Below are positions 24,854 to 33,926 of a DNA stretch of 64,000 bases, piece after piece. The position numbers and the translations under genes are program-made. The notes below the pieces were generated by a model that saw nothing but the letters and a program-made list of their open reading frames with translations, searched no databases and was not told the DNA's origin. This stretch comes from Caulobacter sp. 73W (GTDB lineage Bacteria > Pseudomonadota > Alphaproteobacteria > Caulobacterales > Caulobacteraceae). Where the stretch lies: assembly GCF_041021955.1 (NCBI RefSeq), contig NZ_CP158375.1:1922001-1986000 (forward strand), in the 5' to 3' direction. The stretch's first letter is position 1; the number at the start of each line of letters is the position of its first letter.

Positions 24854-26158
24854 ATGACTCCAGCCGAGCTGAGTGTCGCCTTCTTCTTGCAGATGGCGAT
24901 CATCATCGCCGCCTGCCGGGGTGTGGGCTGGCTTGCGCAACGCTATCTGGGCCAGCCGCAGGTGGTGGGCGAGATGATCGCCGGGGTGATCCTTGGCCCC
25001 TCTTTGTTCGGGCTCTTCGCCCCGGACCTGCAGGCTCTGCTGTTTCCGAAGGAATCCAAGGCGGTCCTGTTCGTGGGCGCCCAGATGGGCGTCGGGCTCT
25101 ACATGTTCCTGGTCGGATTGGGGTTTCAGACGGAACACTTCCGGTCCAACGCCCGCAGCGCCGCGGCCGTCTCCTTGTCGGGCATGGCGGCGCCGTTCCT
25201 GGTCGCGGTCGCCATGGCGCCCTGGCTGCTGAGCCACGGCCTGTTCGGCGAAGGCATCAACACGTTCCAGGCGACCCTGTTCATGGGCGCGGCGATCTCG
25301 ATCACCGCCTTCCCCATGCTGGCCCGCATCATTCATGAGCGGGGCATCAGCGGCACGCCTCTGGGCACGCTGTCGCTTTCGGCCGGCGCCATCGACGACG
25401 CCGGCGCATGGACGGTCCTGGCCATCGTGCTCGCCACCTTCGGCGACGGACCCATGGTGGCCGTCAAGGCGATCGCCGGCGGCGGGGGTTTCGCGCTCGT
25501 GATGTTGACCCTGGGGCCGAGGTTGCTGGCGCCGCTGGGCCGCATGGCTGAGCGGGAGGGCAAGGTCGGGACGGGATTGCTGGGCGTCTGCCTGCTGCTC
25601 TTCATGCTCTGCGCCTGGGCCATGGACGCGGTGGGCATCCACGCGGTGTTCGGCGGCTTTATCCTCGGCGTGGTGATGCCGCGCGGAATTCTGTCGCGCG
25701 AACTGAAGCGTCAGCTGGAGCCCTTCGCGGTCGTCGTGCTGCTGCCGATGTTCTTCACCTTCTCGGGCCTGAACACCCAGCTGAGCATGGTCAACAATAT
25801 CGGGCTGCTGGCGGCCACGGCCGTCATCCTGGTCGGCTCGATCCTGGCCAAGGGCGGCGCCTGCTGGGCCGCCGCGCGCCTGACGGGCCAGGACAATTCC
25901 ACGGCCTTGGGGATCGGCGCCCTCATGAACGCGCGGGGACTGATGGAGCTGATCATCATCAATATCGGCCTGCAGCGCGGAATCATCGGCCCGGCCCTCT
26001 TCTCCATGCTGGTGCTGATGGCCATCGTCACCACCCTGATGGCCTCGCCCATGTTCGAGTGGGTCTATGGCCGCCAGGCGCGGGCGCGTGGGGAGTTGGG
26101 CGGTCTTGACGAGAGCGAGGACGAGGCGCCCCTCAGCGGCCGCGCCGCGCAGGCCTGA
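24854..26158 (+). CDS. Monovalent cation:proton antiporter, CPA2/Kef type (copy 2)
   Basis: Also 434 residues, co-linear with copy 1 from MTPAELSVAFFLQMAIIIAAC onwards, with the same GQPQVVGEMIAGVILGPSLFG and SAGAIDDAGAWTVLA motifs. The pairing looks like an old tandem duplication: conserved cores are nearly identical while loops and tails differ. GGAAAG lies upstream of the ATG. Duplicated antiporters may form heteromers or handle different ions; that is inference. Confidence 0.9.
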   Translation: MTPAELSVAFFLQMAIIIAACRGVGWLAQRYLGQPQVVGEMIAGVILGPSLFGLFAPDLQALLFPKESKAVLFVGAQMGVGLYMFLVGLGFQTEHFRSNARSAAAVSLSGMAAPFLVAVAMAPWLLSHGLFGEGINTFQATLFMGAAISITAFPMLARIIHERGISGTPLGTLSLSAGAIDDAGAWTVLAIVLATFGDGPMVAVKAIAGGGGFALVMLTLGPRLLAPLGRMAEREGKVGTGLLGVCLLLFMLCAWAMDAVGIHAVFGGFILGVVMPRGILSRELKRQLEPFAVVVLLPMFFTFSGLNTQLSMVNNIGLLAATAVILVGSILAKGGACWAAARLTGQDNSTALGIGALMNARGLMELIIINIGLQRGIIGPALFSMLVLMAIVTTLMASPMFEWVYGRQARARGELGGLDESEDEAPLSGRAAQA

Positions 26159-26172
26159 CCCGTCGCCTCCGC

Positions 26173-27096
26173 TCAGCCTTCGCTGAACACGCCGCCGTGC
26201 GTCTCGGCGCGACCGCGCGGATCGGCGTGCAGCAGGATGTCGGCGGTGGGGAACGCTTCCAGAATCCGACGCTCCGCCGCCACGACGATGGCGTGGGCCG
26301 CCTCAAGCGTCAGGTCCGGGTCCAGATCCATGTGCGCCTGGATGTGGATGTAGGGGCCAGATTCCCGGGTGCGCAGCTGATGCACCCCGCGCACTTTCGG
26401 GTCCGCCGCCATCAGGGCCAGGACCCGTTCGCGATCTTCGTCCGAAAGCTCCCGGTCCATGAGCTGGTTGGCCGCTCCGCTGAAGACGCCGATAGCGCCC
26501 CAGACCAGCCACGCCGCCACGATCAGGCCCGCCGCCGCGTCGACCCAGACCACCCCCGTCAACGCGGTCACGACCAGCCCCAGAATGACCACCGCATTGG
26601 AGCCCAGATCGGCGGCGTAGTGCGCGCGGTCGCCTTCCACGGCGATGGAGCCGGTCTGGGCCAAGGCTCGCGATTGCAGGGTGATGAGAACGCCGGTGAT
26701 GAGGATCGACAGGACCATCACCGCGATGCTCCAGCCATCGACGCTCACCGCGGCGGGATGCAGCAGGCGGCCGATCGCTTCTCGGCCGATCAGCGCGCCG
26801 GACGCGAAGACCAGGCCTGCCTGCATGAGGCTGGCGAAGGCCTCGGCCTTGCCGTGACCGAAGCGATGCTCGGCGTCGGGCGGCGCCGCCGCGTAACGGA
26901 CCGCAAAGAGGGTCACCAGCGACGCCACAAGATCAAGCGCGGAGTTGGCCAGGGAGGCCAGGATGGCCAACGAACCGCTGGCGGCGAACGCCCCGGCCTT
27001 GAGCGCGATCAGGACGATCGCCGTCCCGGTCGAGATCAGGGTGATCTGGCGGGTGATGGCGACCTTTTGAGAGATGGCGTTCGACGGGCGATGCAC
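26173..27096 (-). CDS. Cation diffusion facilitator (FieF-like)
   Basis: A CDF transporter of 307 residues exporting divalent metals (Zn, Fe or Mn) in exchange for protons. Six helices are evident. The metal site motifs are SLANSALDLVASL near residue 48 and HYAADLGSN near 160, matching the DxxxD/HxxxD layout with Asn replacing the first Asp. The cytoplasmic C-terminal domain (about residues 215-300) has HMDLDPDLTLEAAHAIV. The gene is convergent with the antiporters. Confidence 0.92.
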   Translation of the reverse strand: MHRPSNAISQKVAITRQITLISTGTAIVLIALKAGAFAASGSLAILASLANSALDLVASLVTLFAVRYAAAPPDAEHRFGHGKAEAFASLMQAGLVFASGALIGREAIGRLLHPAAVSVDGWSIAVMVLSILITGVLITLQSRALAQTGSIAVEGDRAHYAADLGSNAVVILGLVVTALTGVVWVDAAAGLIVAAWLVWGAIGVFSGAANQLMDRELSDEDRERVLALMAADPKVRGVHQLRTRESGPYIHIQAHMDLDPDLTLEAAHAIVVAAERRILEAFPTADILLHADPRGRAETHGGVFSEG

Positions 27097-27164
27097 GTGG
27101 CGGCTCCTGGCGCCCGGTCAGGTCGCCGGACGCCGCGAACATAACCTGATCCTGACGCCCGTGC

Positions 27165-29462
27165 TTACTGCGCGGCGGTGCGGTTCCAGTCCAGCGCCCC
27201 CTGGCCGCCCAGCTTGCGCAAGAAGAAGTCGAACTGCCGGCGCTGGAAGTAGGCGATCGGCCCGGTCGAGCGGCCGACCGAATGGCCCTCGCCGGGGGCG
27301 ACCACCAGTTCAAAGTCCTTGTTCGCCTTGATCAGGGCGTTGACCACCTGAAGGGTCGAGGCCGGATCGACGTTGGAATCCTGCTCTCCGACGATCAGCA
27401 GCACGTCGCCCTGCAGCTTGTGGGCGTTGTCGACGCCCGAGGCGCGGGCGTAAGCGTCGTCCACCGGCCAGCCCATCCACTGTTCATTCCAGCTGATCTT
27501 GTCCATGCGGTTGTCGAAGCAGCCGGCATAGGCGACGGCGGCCTTGTAGAATTCCGGGTGGAAGATGAGGGCCCCAAAGGCGCTCTGTCCGCCGGCCGAG
27601 GCGCCGTAGATGCCCACGCGGCTGATGTCGTAGGACGGATCGCGCGCCGCCAGGGCCTTGTGCCACAAGATGCGGTCGGGAAAGCCGCTGTCGCCGAGGT
27701 TCTTCCACGCCACGTCGTGGAAGGCCTTGGAGCGGTTCAGCGTGCCCATGCCGTCCATCTGCACGACGATGAAGCCAAGATCGGCCTGGGACTGCATGCC
27801 GATCATCTTGTCGCCGCCGGCATGGTAGCCGAAAGGCCAGAAGGTCTTGGGAACGAAGCTGTCGTGGGGCCCCGCATAAATGTTCTCGATCACCGGATAG
27901 CGCTTGGCCGGATCATAGTCCTTGGGCCGGACCACCAGCCCCCAGATATCGCTCTTGCCGTCGCGGCCCTTGGCCTTGAACACCTCCGGCGCCTTCCAGC
28001 CGGCCGCCTTCAGCTCTGTGATGTCGCCGGTCTCGATCCGGGCCACCAGGCTGCCGTCCGCCTTTCGCAGTTCGGAGATGTTCGGCTGGTCGGTGCGCGA
28101 ATAGGTGTCGACGTAGAAGTTCATGTCCGACGAGAAGGCCACGTCGTGCCAGGCGTCGGCCGTGGTCAGGGCGGCAAGGTTCGTGCCGTCGAAATCGACC
28201 CGGTAGACGTGCTGCAGATAGGGGTCCTCGCCGGGGCGCATGCCGCTGGCGGCGAACCAGATGCGGCGCTTGTCCTCATCGACCTTGATGACCTTGCGGA
28301 CGATCCATTCACCCTTGGTGATCTGGGTCTTCACCCGGCCGGTGCGGCCGTCGTGGAGGTAGAGGTGGTTCCAGCCGTCCCGCTCGGACATCCAGATCAC
28401 CTCACGGCCGTCCGCGCCGATGTCCTGGCGGAAGGTGCGGCCCATATTGATGAAGGTCTTGGTCTGATCGTCGATCACGGCGCGCGCCGCGCCGCTGGCG
28501 GCGTCCACCTCGATCAGCTTGAAGGCTTGATGGCCGCGCTGGTCGTACTCAAAGGACACCGTGCGGCTGTCCTTGCGCCAGGCCAGTTTCGACATGGAAT
28601 AGGGGTTCGGGAACAGCGCGTCGGCGACGTCGATCTGCTTGCCGGCGGCGACGTCGAACAGGACGGGCCGTTCGATGTCCACCGGGTCTCCGGGCTTGGG
28701 ATAGACTTGGGTCTGCAGCTTGGGCTGGACCTGATCGCCAGGAGAGGTCTCCACCCGCAGCACTTCGCGGCGGTAGCCCGGCCGCACGCGATAGACGGCC
28801 AGCTTTTGGGAATCGGGCGACCAGACGATGGTCTCGGGATCATAGAAGTCGCCAGGCGAGCCGTCGGTGCTCAACACCCGGGTCACGCCGCCACTGAGGC
28901 TGCGGACCGCCAGGTTATCGCCCTGGACGAAGGCTTCCCAGCGGCCGTCGGGCGAGCGCTTGGGCGTATTGTCGGCGGGGATCGACAGGTCCCGCACCAC
29001 GCCGAAGCCCTTGGGCCGGGTGGTGCGCGGCGCGGCCTTGGCGCAGTCATAGGCCACCAGGCTGCAGGTCCACCGCGCCTCGCCCGACATGAAAGCGACG
29101 GCCCTGCCGTCCTTCTCGTAGGTGAAGCTGTCGAAGGGCAGGCGCAGGGGCGCCTGCTCCGAACCCATGGCCTTGGACAGGCCCGCCGCCAGGCGCGCCT
29201 GATCGAAGGCGGGCGTCTTGGCCCCGCTGACCGGGTCATAGAGGACAAAGGCGAAGCCGCCGGCCACGGTCTTGCGGTAGAGGAACTTCGACTGCCCCTC
29301 GACCCAGATCGCCGGATCGGCCACGTCGCGGGTCAAGTACATCCAGCGGTCGCGCAGGCTTACCGACGCCTCGACGTCCGCCTTGCTCACGGCCGCCAGG
29401 GCGGGCGCGCCCGAGAAAACCAAAGCAGCGGCGATCATCGCCGCACCCCGACCCACAATCAT
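27165..29462 (-). CDS. Dipeptidyl peptidase IV-type serine peptidase (S9B)
   Basis: The 765-residue enzyme removes N-terminal X-Pro dipeptides. A signal peptide (IAAALVFSGAPALA, near residue 20) sends it to the periplasm. The N-terminal half is a DPP IV beta-propeller (DGWNHLYLHDGRTG near residue 360). The C-terminal alpha/beta-hydrolase domain has the nucleophile in YGASAGGQ near 615, the acid in GEQDSNVDP near 690 and the His in GEGHSVGR near 728. I use the ATG at 29462; the frame is open further up but codes nothing credible. Confidence 0.93.
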   Translation of the reverse strand: MIVGRGAAMIAAALVFSGAPALAAVSKADVEASVSLRDRWMYLTRDVADPAIWVEGQSKFLYRKTVAGGFAFVLYDPVSGAKTPAFDQARLAAGLSKAMGSEQAPLRLPFDSFTYEKDGRAVAFMSGEARWTCSLVAYDCAKAAPRTTRPKGFGVVRDLSIPADNTPKRSPDGRWEAFVQGDNLAVRSLSGGVTRVLSTDGSPGDFYDPETIVWSPDSQKLAVYRVRPGYRREVLRVETSPGDQVQPKLQTQVYPKPGDPVDIERPVLFDVAAGKQIDVADALFPNPYSMSKLAWRKDSRTVSFEYDQRGHQAFKLIEVDAASGAARAVIDDQTKTFINMGRTFRQDIGADGREVIWMSERDGWNHLYLHDGRTGRVKTQITKGEWIVRKVIKVDEDKRRIWFAASGMRPGEDPYLQHVYRVDFDGTNLAALTTADAWHDVAFSSDMNFYVDTYSRTDQPNISELRKADGSLVARIETGDITELKAAGWKAPEVFKAKGRDGKSDIWGLVVRPKDYDPAKRYPVIENIYAGPHDSFVPKTFWPFGYHAGGDKMIGMQSQADLGFIVVQMDGMGTLNRSKAFHDVAWKNLGDSGFPDRILWHKALAARDPSYDISRVGIYGASAGGQSAFGALIFHPEFYKAAVAYAGCFDNRMDKISWNEQWMGWPVDDAYARASGVDNAHKLQGDVLLIVGEQDSNVDPASTLQVVNALIKANKDFELVVAPGEGHSVGRSTGPIAYFQRRQFDFFLRKLGGQGALDWNRTAAQ

Positions 29463-29551
29463 CAGCGCAACCCCCAGCCAGATATCGTATACGATCCTAT
29501 CGGCTGGGCGACTGGGCGCAAGCGGTCTTCCGCATGGAAAGGGCGAGCGAT

Positions 29552-29752
29552 TTAGAACGCGTGATTGTAGGTGACGGAGATGGTGCCGTCCTTGAACCGG
29601 CCGGTTCCCGCGGCGCGGTCGGCGCCAGGATATCGGTTGCCCGAGTAGTTTGAGTACTGGACGGACCAGCCGCCGGGACGCCAGTCGAACCAGCCGAAGC
29701 TGTAGACGAAGTCGGGATCCCACGGTTGCTGCTGCGGTTTGATCCGTCGCAA
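29552..29752 (-). pseudogene. Possible remnant: C-terminal end of an outer membrane beta-barrel protein
   Basis: The stretch codes for 66 residues rich in aromatic strand residues (FGWFDWRPGGWSVQYSNYSG) and ends in Phe (ISVTYNHAF), the classical last strand of Gram-negative outer membrane barrels. The only start is a TTG without Shine-Dalgarno sequence, two codons after an in-frame TGA, so the rest of the gene seems to be missing. It could instead be a small independent secreted protein, but I find no signal peptide. Confidence 0.45.
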
Positions 29753-29825
29753 GGCCCGTCAGGCCGCGTTAGGCGAACCTCGCCGTAACGCGGCGACAAC
29801 CGCCGCGCTCCTCAAGGACCCCGCG

Positions 29826-29987
29826 ATGATGACGTTCACCACGCCTGAAGCTCTCCTTCCACAAACGTCTGTCGAACCGCCCCACGCCGCCCGTGTCGGC
29901 GTCAAGGACGTCGGCCACAACGTCACCACCGTCTGTGGCGAGGCGGTCGATGGCCGCATCGCCGACCTGGCGGACGGCGACGCCTAG
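29826..29987 (+). CDS. Possible small protein (53 aa), unknown
   Basis: The ATG at 29826 has AAGGA seven bases upstream and gives 53 residues (MMTFTTPEALLPQTSVEPPH). Its last codons overlap the stop of the citrate synthase gene on the other strand. It resembles no family I know and has no membrane or signal segment. The frame may be chance. Confidence 0.25.
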   Translation: MMTFTTPEALLPQTSVEPPHAARVGVKDVGHNVTTVCGEAVDGRIADLADGDA

Positions 29988-31065
29988 GCCGCAACCTTGG
30001 GCGCAGGGCCCACATAGAGCGACTGCGGCCGGATGAGCTTGCCTCCGGCCGCCTGTTCGCGGGCGTGAGCGACCCAGCCCGCCGCCCGGCCCATGGCGAA
30101 GACGCAGGTGAAGGCCGAGGGCGGGAAGCCCAGAGCCTCCAGCAGCAGGGCCGTGTAGAATTCCACATTGGTCTGCAGCGGCCGGTCCGGCTTGCGTTCG
30201 CGCAAGATCGCCAGGGCCGCCTGCTCCACCGCCTCGGCGAAGGCGATGCGGCCCGCCGCGCCCTGGCTGTCGTGGACCAGACCGCGCACGGTGGCCTTCA
30301 AAGCGTCGGCGCGAGGGTCGCGGACGCGATAGATCCGGTGACCGAAGCCCATCAGCCGCTCGCCGCGATCCAGGGCCGCCGCCAGCCAGTCGCGCGCGCT
30401 CGCCGGGTCGCCGATGGCGTCCAGCATGTCGATCACCGGCTCCGGCGCGCCGCCATGCAGCGGTCCCTTCAGAGCGCTGATCCCCGCCAGCACCGCTGAG
30501 GTCAGGCCCGCCTGGGTGGAGGCCACCACCCTTGCCGCGAAGGTCGAGGCGTTTAGGCCGTGGTCGCACACGGTGACCAGATAGGTGTCCAGGGCCGCCG
30601 CCTGGGCGGCGCCAGTCTCGCGGCCGTGCAACATGCGCAGCGTATCGGCGGCGTGGCCCAGCCCAGGCTCCGGCGCCACCGGCGACTGGCCTGCCGCCGC
30701 CCGCACCACGGCGGCCGTGAACACCGCCGGGGCGGCGATGAGCGCCAACGCCGTCTCCAGGTCGTCGCCGTCCGGCAGGCGGGCGATCAGGGCGCGAACC
30801 GCCACCACCGGTCCCCTGGCGACAAGATCGGTGTCCAGGCGGGCGACCTCGTCGAACACCCTGACGCGCGCGGCCCCTAGGGGGGCGCCAAGTTTGTCGG
30901 CAGGTCCGGGAAGAAGCCGCCCAGCAGCAGGCCGACCACCTGTTCGAACGTCCAGCGGCCGGCTAGCTGATCCAAGGCGTGTCCCCGGATGACCAGGCGG
31001 CCAGCCTGGCCATCGACCTCGGACAAGATGGTTTGGGCGGCGACGACGCCTTCAAGACCGGACAT
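29984..31065 (-). pseudogene. Citrate/methylcitrate synthase family gene, frameshifted near residue 58
   Basis: The gene starts at the ATG at 31065 with an excellent AAGGAG seven bases upstream. The first 57 residues (MSGLEGVVAAQTILSEVDG onward) read normally, then the frame meets a TAG at 30877. Restoring one base near 30898-30900 (CCGACA to CCGGACA) continues as DKLGAPLGAARVRVFDEV to a full 360-residue enzyme. The catalytic blocks are intact: DHGLNASTFAARV, GPLHGGAPE, GFGHRIYRVRDPRAD and QTNVEFYTALL, where Glu stands at the usual Asp position. The enzyme would condense acetyl- or propionyl-CoA with oxaloacetate. Either a recent single-base loss or a sequencing error. It is divergent from a second homologue at 31147. 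Confidence 0.8.
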
Positions 31066-31108
31066 GGCAAACTCCTTCAAAGCTCGTCCGCCAGTCCGCG
31101 CTCCAAAT

Positions 31109-31143
31109 ATATTGACGTCAATCTTGATCAATATAATCAATAT
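31109..31143. promoter_or_regulatory. Operator-like repeats between the divergent citrate synthase genes
   Basis: The 81-base gap holds AT-rich symmetric elements in otherwise GC-rich DNA. There is the perfect 12-base palindrome ATTGACGTCAAT at 31111-31122, the palindrome TTGATCAA at 31124-31131, and the heptamer TCAATAT at 31128-31134 and 31137-31143, with its complement ATATTGA at 31109-31115. The neighbour's N-terminal helix-turn-helix is the obvious candidate to bind here. Confidence 0.45.
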
Positions 31144-31146
31144 CTC

Positions 31147-32292
31147 ATGGACTGGATGAGCGCCGCCGAAGCCATGAACGCCCTGGGCGTGCGTCAGCAG
31201 ACGCTCTACGCCTATGTCAGCCGCGGCCGCATCGCCGTGCAGGCCGACGCCGCGGATCCGCGTCGAAGCTGCTACAGCGCCGCCGACATCAAACTGCTGG
31301 CCGAGCGCAAGCGGCGAGGCCGCAAGGCCGCCGACGTGGCCCAGAGCGCCATCGCCTGGGGCGAGCCGGTCCTGGACTCCGCGATCACCACCGTGGCCCA
31401 TGGGCGGCTGTTCTATCGCGGCCAGGACGCGACGGCTCTGGCCCTGACCCACGACTTCGAGGCGATCGGCCGGCTTCTGCGCGGCCAGACAAACCCGGAC
31501 CTGACGCCTGTCGAGGGCGCGCCTGTTCCCAAAGGCAAGACCGCCCGGGCCCGGCTGTTCGCCACCCTGGCCGGCCGCGCGGCGACGGACCTGCCCCTGG
31601 CGGGCCGATCGCCGAACTCCCTGTTCGTGGAGGCGGCCTCCCTGCTCGCCGCCGTCACCGCCGCCGCCAGCGGAGAGGAAGGGTGCGGCCCCGCGCATGA
31701 GCGCCTGGCGACCGCCTGGGGCTGCGACGCCGACGGGGCCGACCTGATCCGCCGCGCCCTGGTGCTGCTGGCCGATCACGAGCTCAACGCCTCGACCTTC
31801 GCGGCCCGGGTCGCGGCTTCGACCGGCGCGTCCCTGGCGGCCAGCGCCCTGGCCGGCCTAGCGGCTCTGTCCGGACCACTACATGGCGGCATGGCCAGCC
31901 GGGTGGAGACCTATCTGGCGGAGGTGAAGCGCGCCGGGCCGGAGGCGGCCACCGCCGCCCGGATGATGCGCGGCGAAGCGCTGCCCGGCTTTGGCCACCC
32001 GCTCTATCCCGACGGCGACCCCCGCGCCGAGACTCTACTCTCGGCGTTCGAGACCCCCAAGCGATGGGCGGCGACGGCCGCAGCCGCGCAGGAGGCCGGT
32101 TCCGGCCGCCCCAATATCGATTTCGCCCTCACGGCCCTGGCCAAGCACCTGTCCCTGCCGGACGACGCACCGTTCACCCTGTTCGCCGCAGCCCGCTGCG
32201 CCGGCTGGATCGCCCACGCCATCGAACAGTCGCGCACCGGCCGCCTGATCCGCCCCCGCGCCTGCTACAACGGCCTGACGCCGAGCGACTAG
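31147..32292 (+). CDS. Citrate synthase homologue with N-terminal helix-turn-helix domain
   Basis: The protein has 381 residues. Residues 4-55 form a MerR/excisionase-like DNA-binding helix-turn-helix (WMSAAEAMNALGVRQQTLYA, YSAADIKLLAERKRRGRK). The rest is a citrate synthase fold with ADHELNASTFAARV near residue 220, GPLHGGMASR near 245, GFGHPLYPDGDPRAE near 282 and PNIDFALTAL near 325, so the catalytic His/Asp set seems kept. It may be a metabolic sensor that controls its own divergent promoter or the partner gene; equally the domain may only pack against the partner enzyme. No Shine-Dalgarno sequence precedes the ATG at 31147; an ATG nine bases later is possible. Confidence 0.85.
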   Translation: MDWMSAAEAMNALGVRQQTLYAYVSRGRIAVQADAADPRRSCYSAADIKLLAERKRRGRKAADVAQSAIAWGEPVLDSAITTVAHGRLFYRGQDATALALTHDFEAIGRLLRGQTNPDLTPVEGAPVPKGKTARARLFATLAGRAATDLPLAGRSPNSLFVEAASLLAAVTAAASGEEGCGPAHERLATAWGCDADGADLIRRALVLLADHELNASTFAARVAASTGASLAASALAGLAALSGPLHGGMASRVETYLAEVKRAGPEAATAARMMRGEALPGFGHPLYPDGDPRAETLLSAFETPKRWAATAAAAQEAGSGRPNIDFALTALAKHLSLPDDAPFTLFAAARCAGWIAHAIEQSRTGRLIRPRACYNGLTPSD

Positions 32293-33812
32293 AACGCCCC
32301 GAGGCTCTTCCAGACATCGATCCGGCCCTCAAAGGCCGGGGTCATCTGCTCGACCAGATAGGCCCGCGCCTCGTCGCCTTCGAGGGCGCGCCCATCGGGG
32401 CTGAGGCCGCGGCCGCTGGCGGCGAGGAGGGCCTGACCGTAGGCCGCCGCGTCCGCGATATCCTCGCCCCGTCCGACGACGACGGCGCAGGCGACGAGCA
32501 GATCGGCGCCCGAGATCACCTGCCCGGTGCGGGCGGCCGGCAGGGCCAGGACGTTGTAGGCGCGTCCCTTGCGATAGGCGTCGAGCAGCACGTGATTGAG
32601 CCGGCGCGCGGGTTCGACGTCCGTCTCGGGGAAGACCGGCAGCACCTGCTTGGAATGGACCAGCAGGGTGAGGACCTGGATCGCCAGGGCGAGGTTCTGT
32701 TCAGGGACCAGCCCCTGAAGCTCCACGAAGCTCGCCGGGCCCGCCGCCAGACGATCGAGGACCGGCGTATAGACCGGCTCGGGGCCGCTCATCTCGCCCA
32801 TCGGGCCGCTGAAGCTGAGGCTGATCCGGCCGCGCGGCGCGGCCAGGGCGAAGTGCTGGCCGTGCAGGGTCAGGGCCAGCTCCACGGGGTTCAGCAGGTT
32901 GAGCCCGCGACCGAAGATGTCCCGGCGAAAGCCCTTGTTGTTGGCGAAGTCGCGAAGCTGCTCGGTCCACACCCGGTCGCCGCCGGCCTCCTGCGCGATC
33001 ACCGCCGCCGCGTCCGGGGTCGTGGCCGCCTCGGGGATATTCTCCATCAGGCCGGCTGAGGTCACAAAATCCAGGCGCGCCTCGCCCATCCGTTCGGCCA
33101 CCTCGGAGAAGTGGAACGGCCGCCAGTGGCGGTTTAGATACTCGTGGGCGAAATAGGCTCCCGGCTGGGTGCGCAGATTGGCGAGCTTGGGCTCCAGGGT
33201 CGGGTTGACCGCGAAGTAGACGCCGCCGGCGTCCTTCATCCGCTGCGCCAGATCGAGCGCCCGCGTGGGGGCCGTGTCGATGTCGCCCTTCAGATAGACC
33301 TGCCTCGCCATGTGGCGGAAGGACAGGGCCTGCGACCAGCCCGGCAGGGCGTTATATGACACATAGACCAGGCCGCCGGGCTGCAGGGTCCGCTCGATGA
33401 AGGCCAGGATCTGGCTGACGTTCTCTTCGGAGATCCAGGTCAGGACGCCGTGCAGGGCGATGATGTCGAAGCGGGGCAGGTCGTCCGCGCGCTCGATGGC
33501 CTGGGCGAAGCTCCAATCGCGGAACTCCACATTGGTCAGCTGGGCGTCCGCCGCCATCTTGCGGGCGTTGGCGATCTGGGCCGGGTTGAAGTCCATGCCC
33601 CAGAAGCGTCCCTGGGGATTGGTCGCCGCCAGGACATTGACGCTGACCCCCTGCCCGCAGCCCAGTTCACAATAGTTGAACTCGCCGCTCAACGCCGGCG
33701 GCCGCGCGCCCGCCACGAGGGCGGCGAAGCCAAGGTGCGCCGGCGCAAGCTCGCTATAGAAGGACGACGTGTACTGCAGGTCCGTCGTGTAGCCTTCGCT
33801 CCAACTCGTCAT
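32289..33812 (-). CDS. SAM-dependent methyltransferase with regulatory domain
   Basis: A 507-residue protein. Residues 45-160 carry a class I Rossmann methyltransferase core (YCELGCGQGVSVNVLAA for SAM binding, GMDFNPAQIANARKMA, IALHGVLTWIS). The rest matches the methyltransferase regulatory region seen in PKHD-associated methyltransferases (EYLNRHWRPFHFSEVAERM near residue 240). The ATG at 33812 follows GGGGGA. Substrate unknown; relatives sit in glycan or lipid loci. Its stop overlaps the end of the helix-turn-helix citrate synthase gene on the other strand. Confidence 0.85.
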   Translation of the reverse strand: MTSWSEGYTTDLQYTSSFYSELAPAHLGFAALVAGARPPALSGEFNYCELGCGQGVSVNVLAATNPQGRFWGMDFNPAQIANARKMAADAQLTNVEFRDWSFAQAIERADDLPRFDIIALHGVLTWISEENVSQILAFIERTLQPGGLVYVSYNALPGWSQALSFRHMARQVYLKGDIDTAPTRALDLAQRMKDAGGVYFAVNPTLEPKLANLRTQPGAYFAHEYLNRHWRPFHFSEVAERMGEARLDFVTSAGLMENIPEAATTPDAAAVIAQEAGGDRVWTEQLRDFANNKGFRRDIFGRGLNLLNPVELALTLHGQHFALAAPRGRISLSFSGPMGEMSGPEPVYTPVLDRLAAGPASFVELQGLVPEQNLALAIQVLTLLVHSKQVLPVFPETDVEPARRLNHVLLDAYRKGRAYNVLALPAARTGQVISGADLLVACAVVVGRGEDIADAAAYGQALLAASGRGLSPDGRALEGDEARAYLVEQMTPAFEGRIDVWKSLGAF

Positions 33813-33926
33813 GCCATCCCCCGACTGCTTACCGCAGAGGTAAACGGACTCGCCGCCGACGCACAGGGGAGGCTTGCCCAGCGGCGCCATGGAAGCAACA
33901 TGCCTACATTCTCGGGAGCCGTCGCC

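Noticed and set aside
27282-29555. Long plus-strand frame opposite the dipeptidyl peptidase
   Set aside because: No domain or start signal; it mirrors the codon bias of the peptidase gene.
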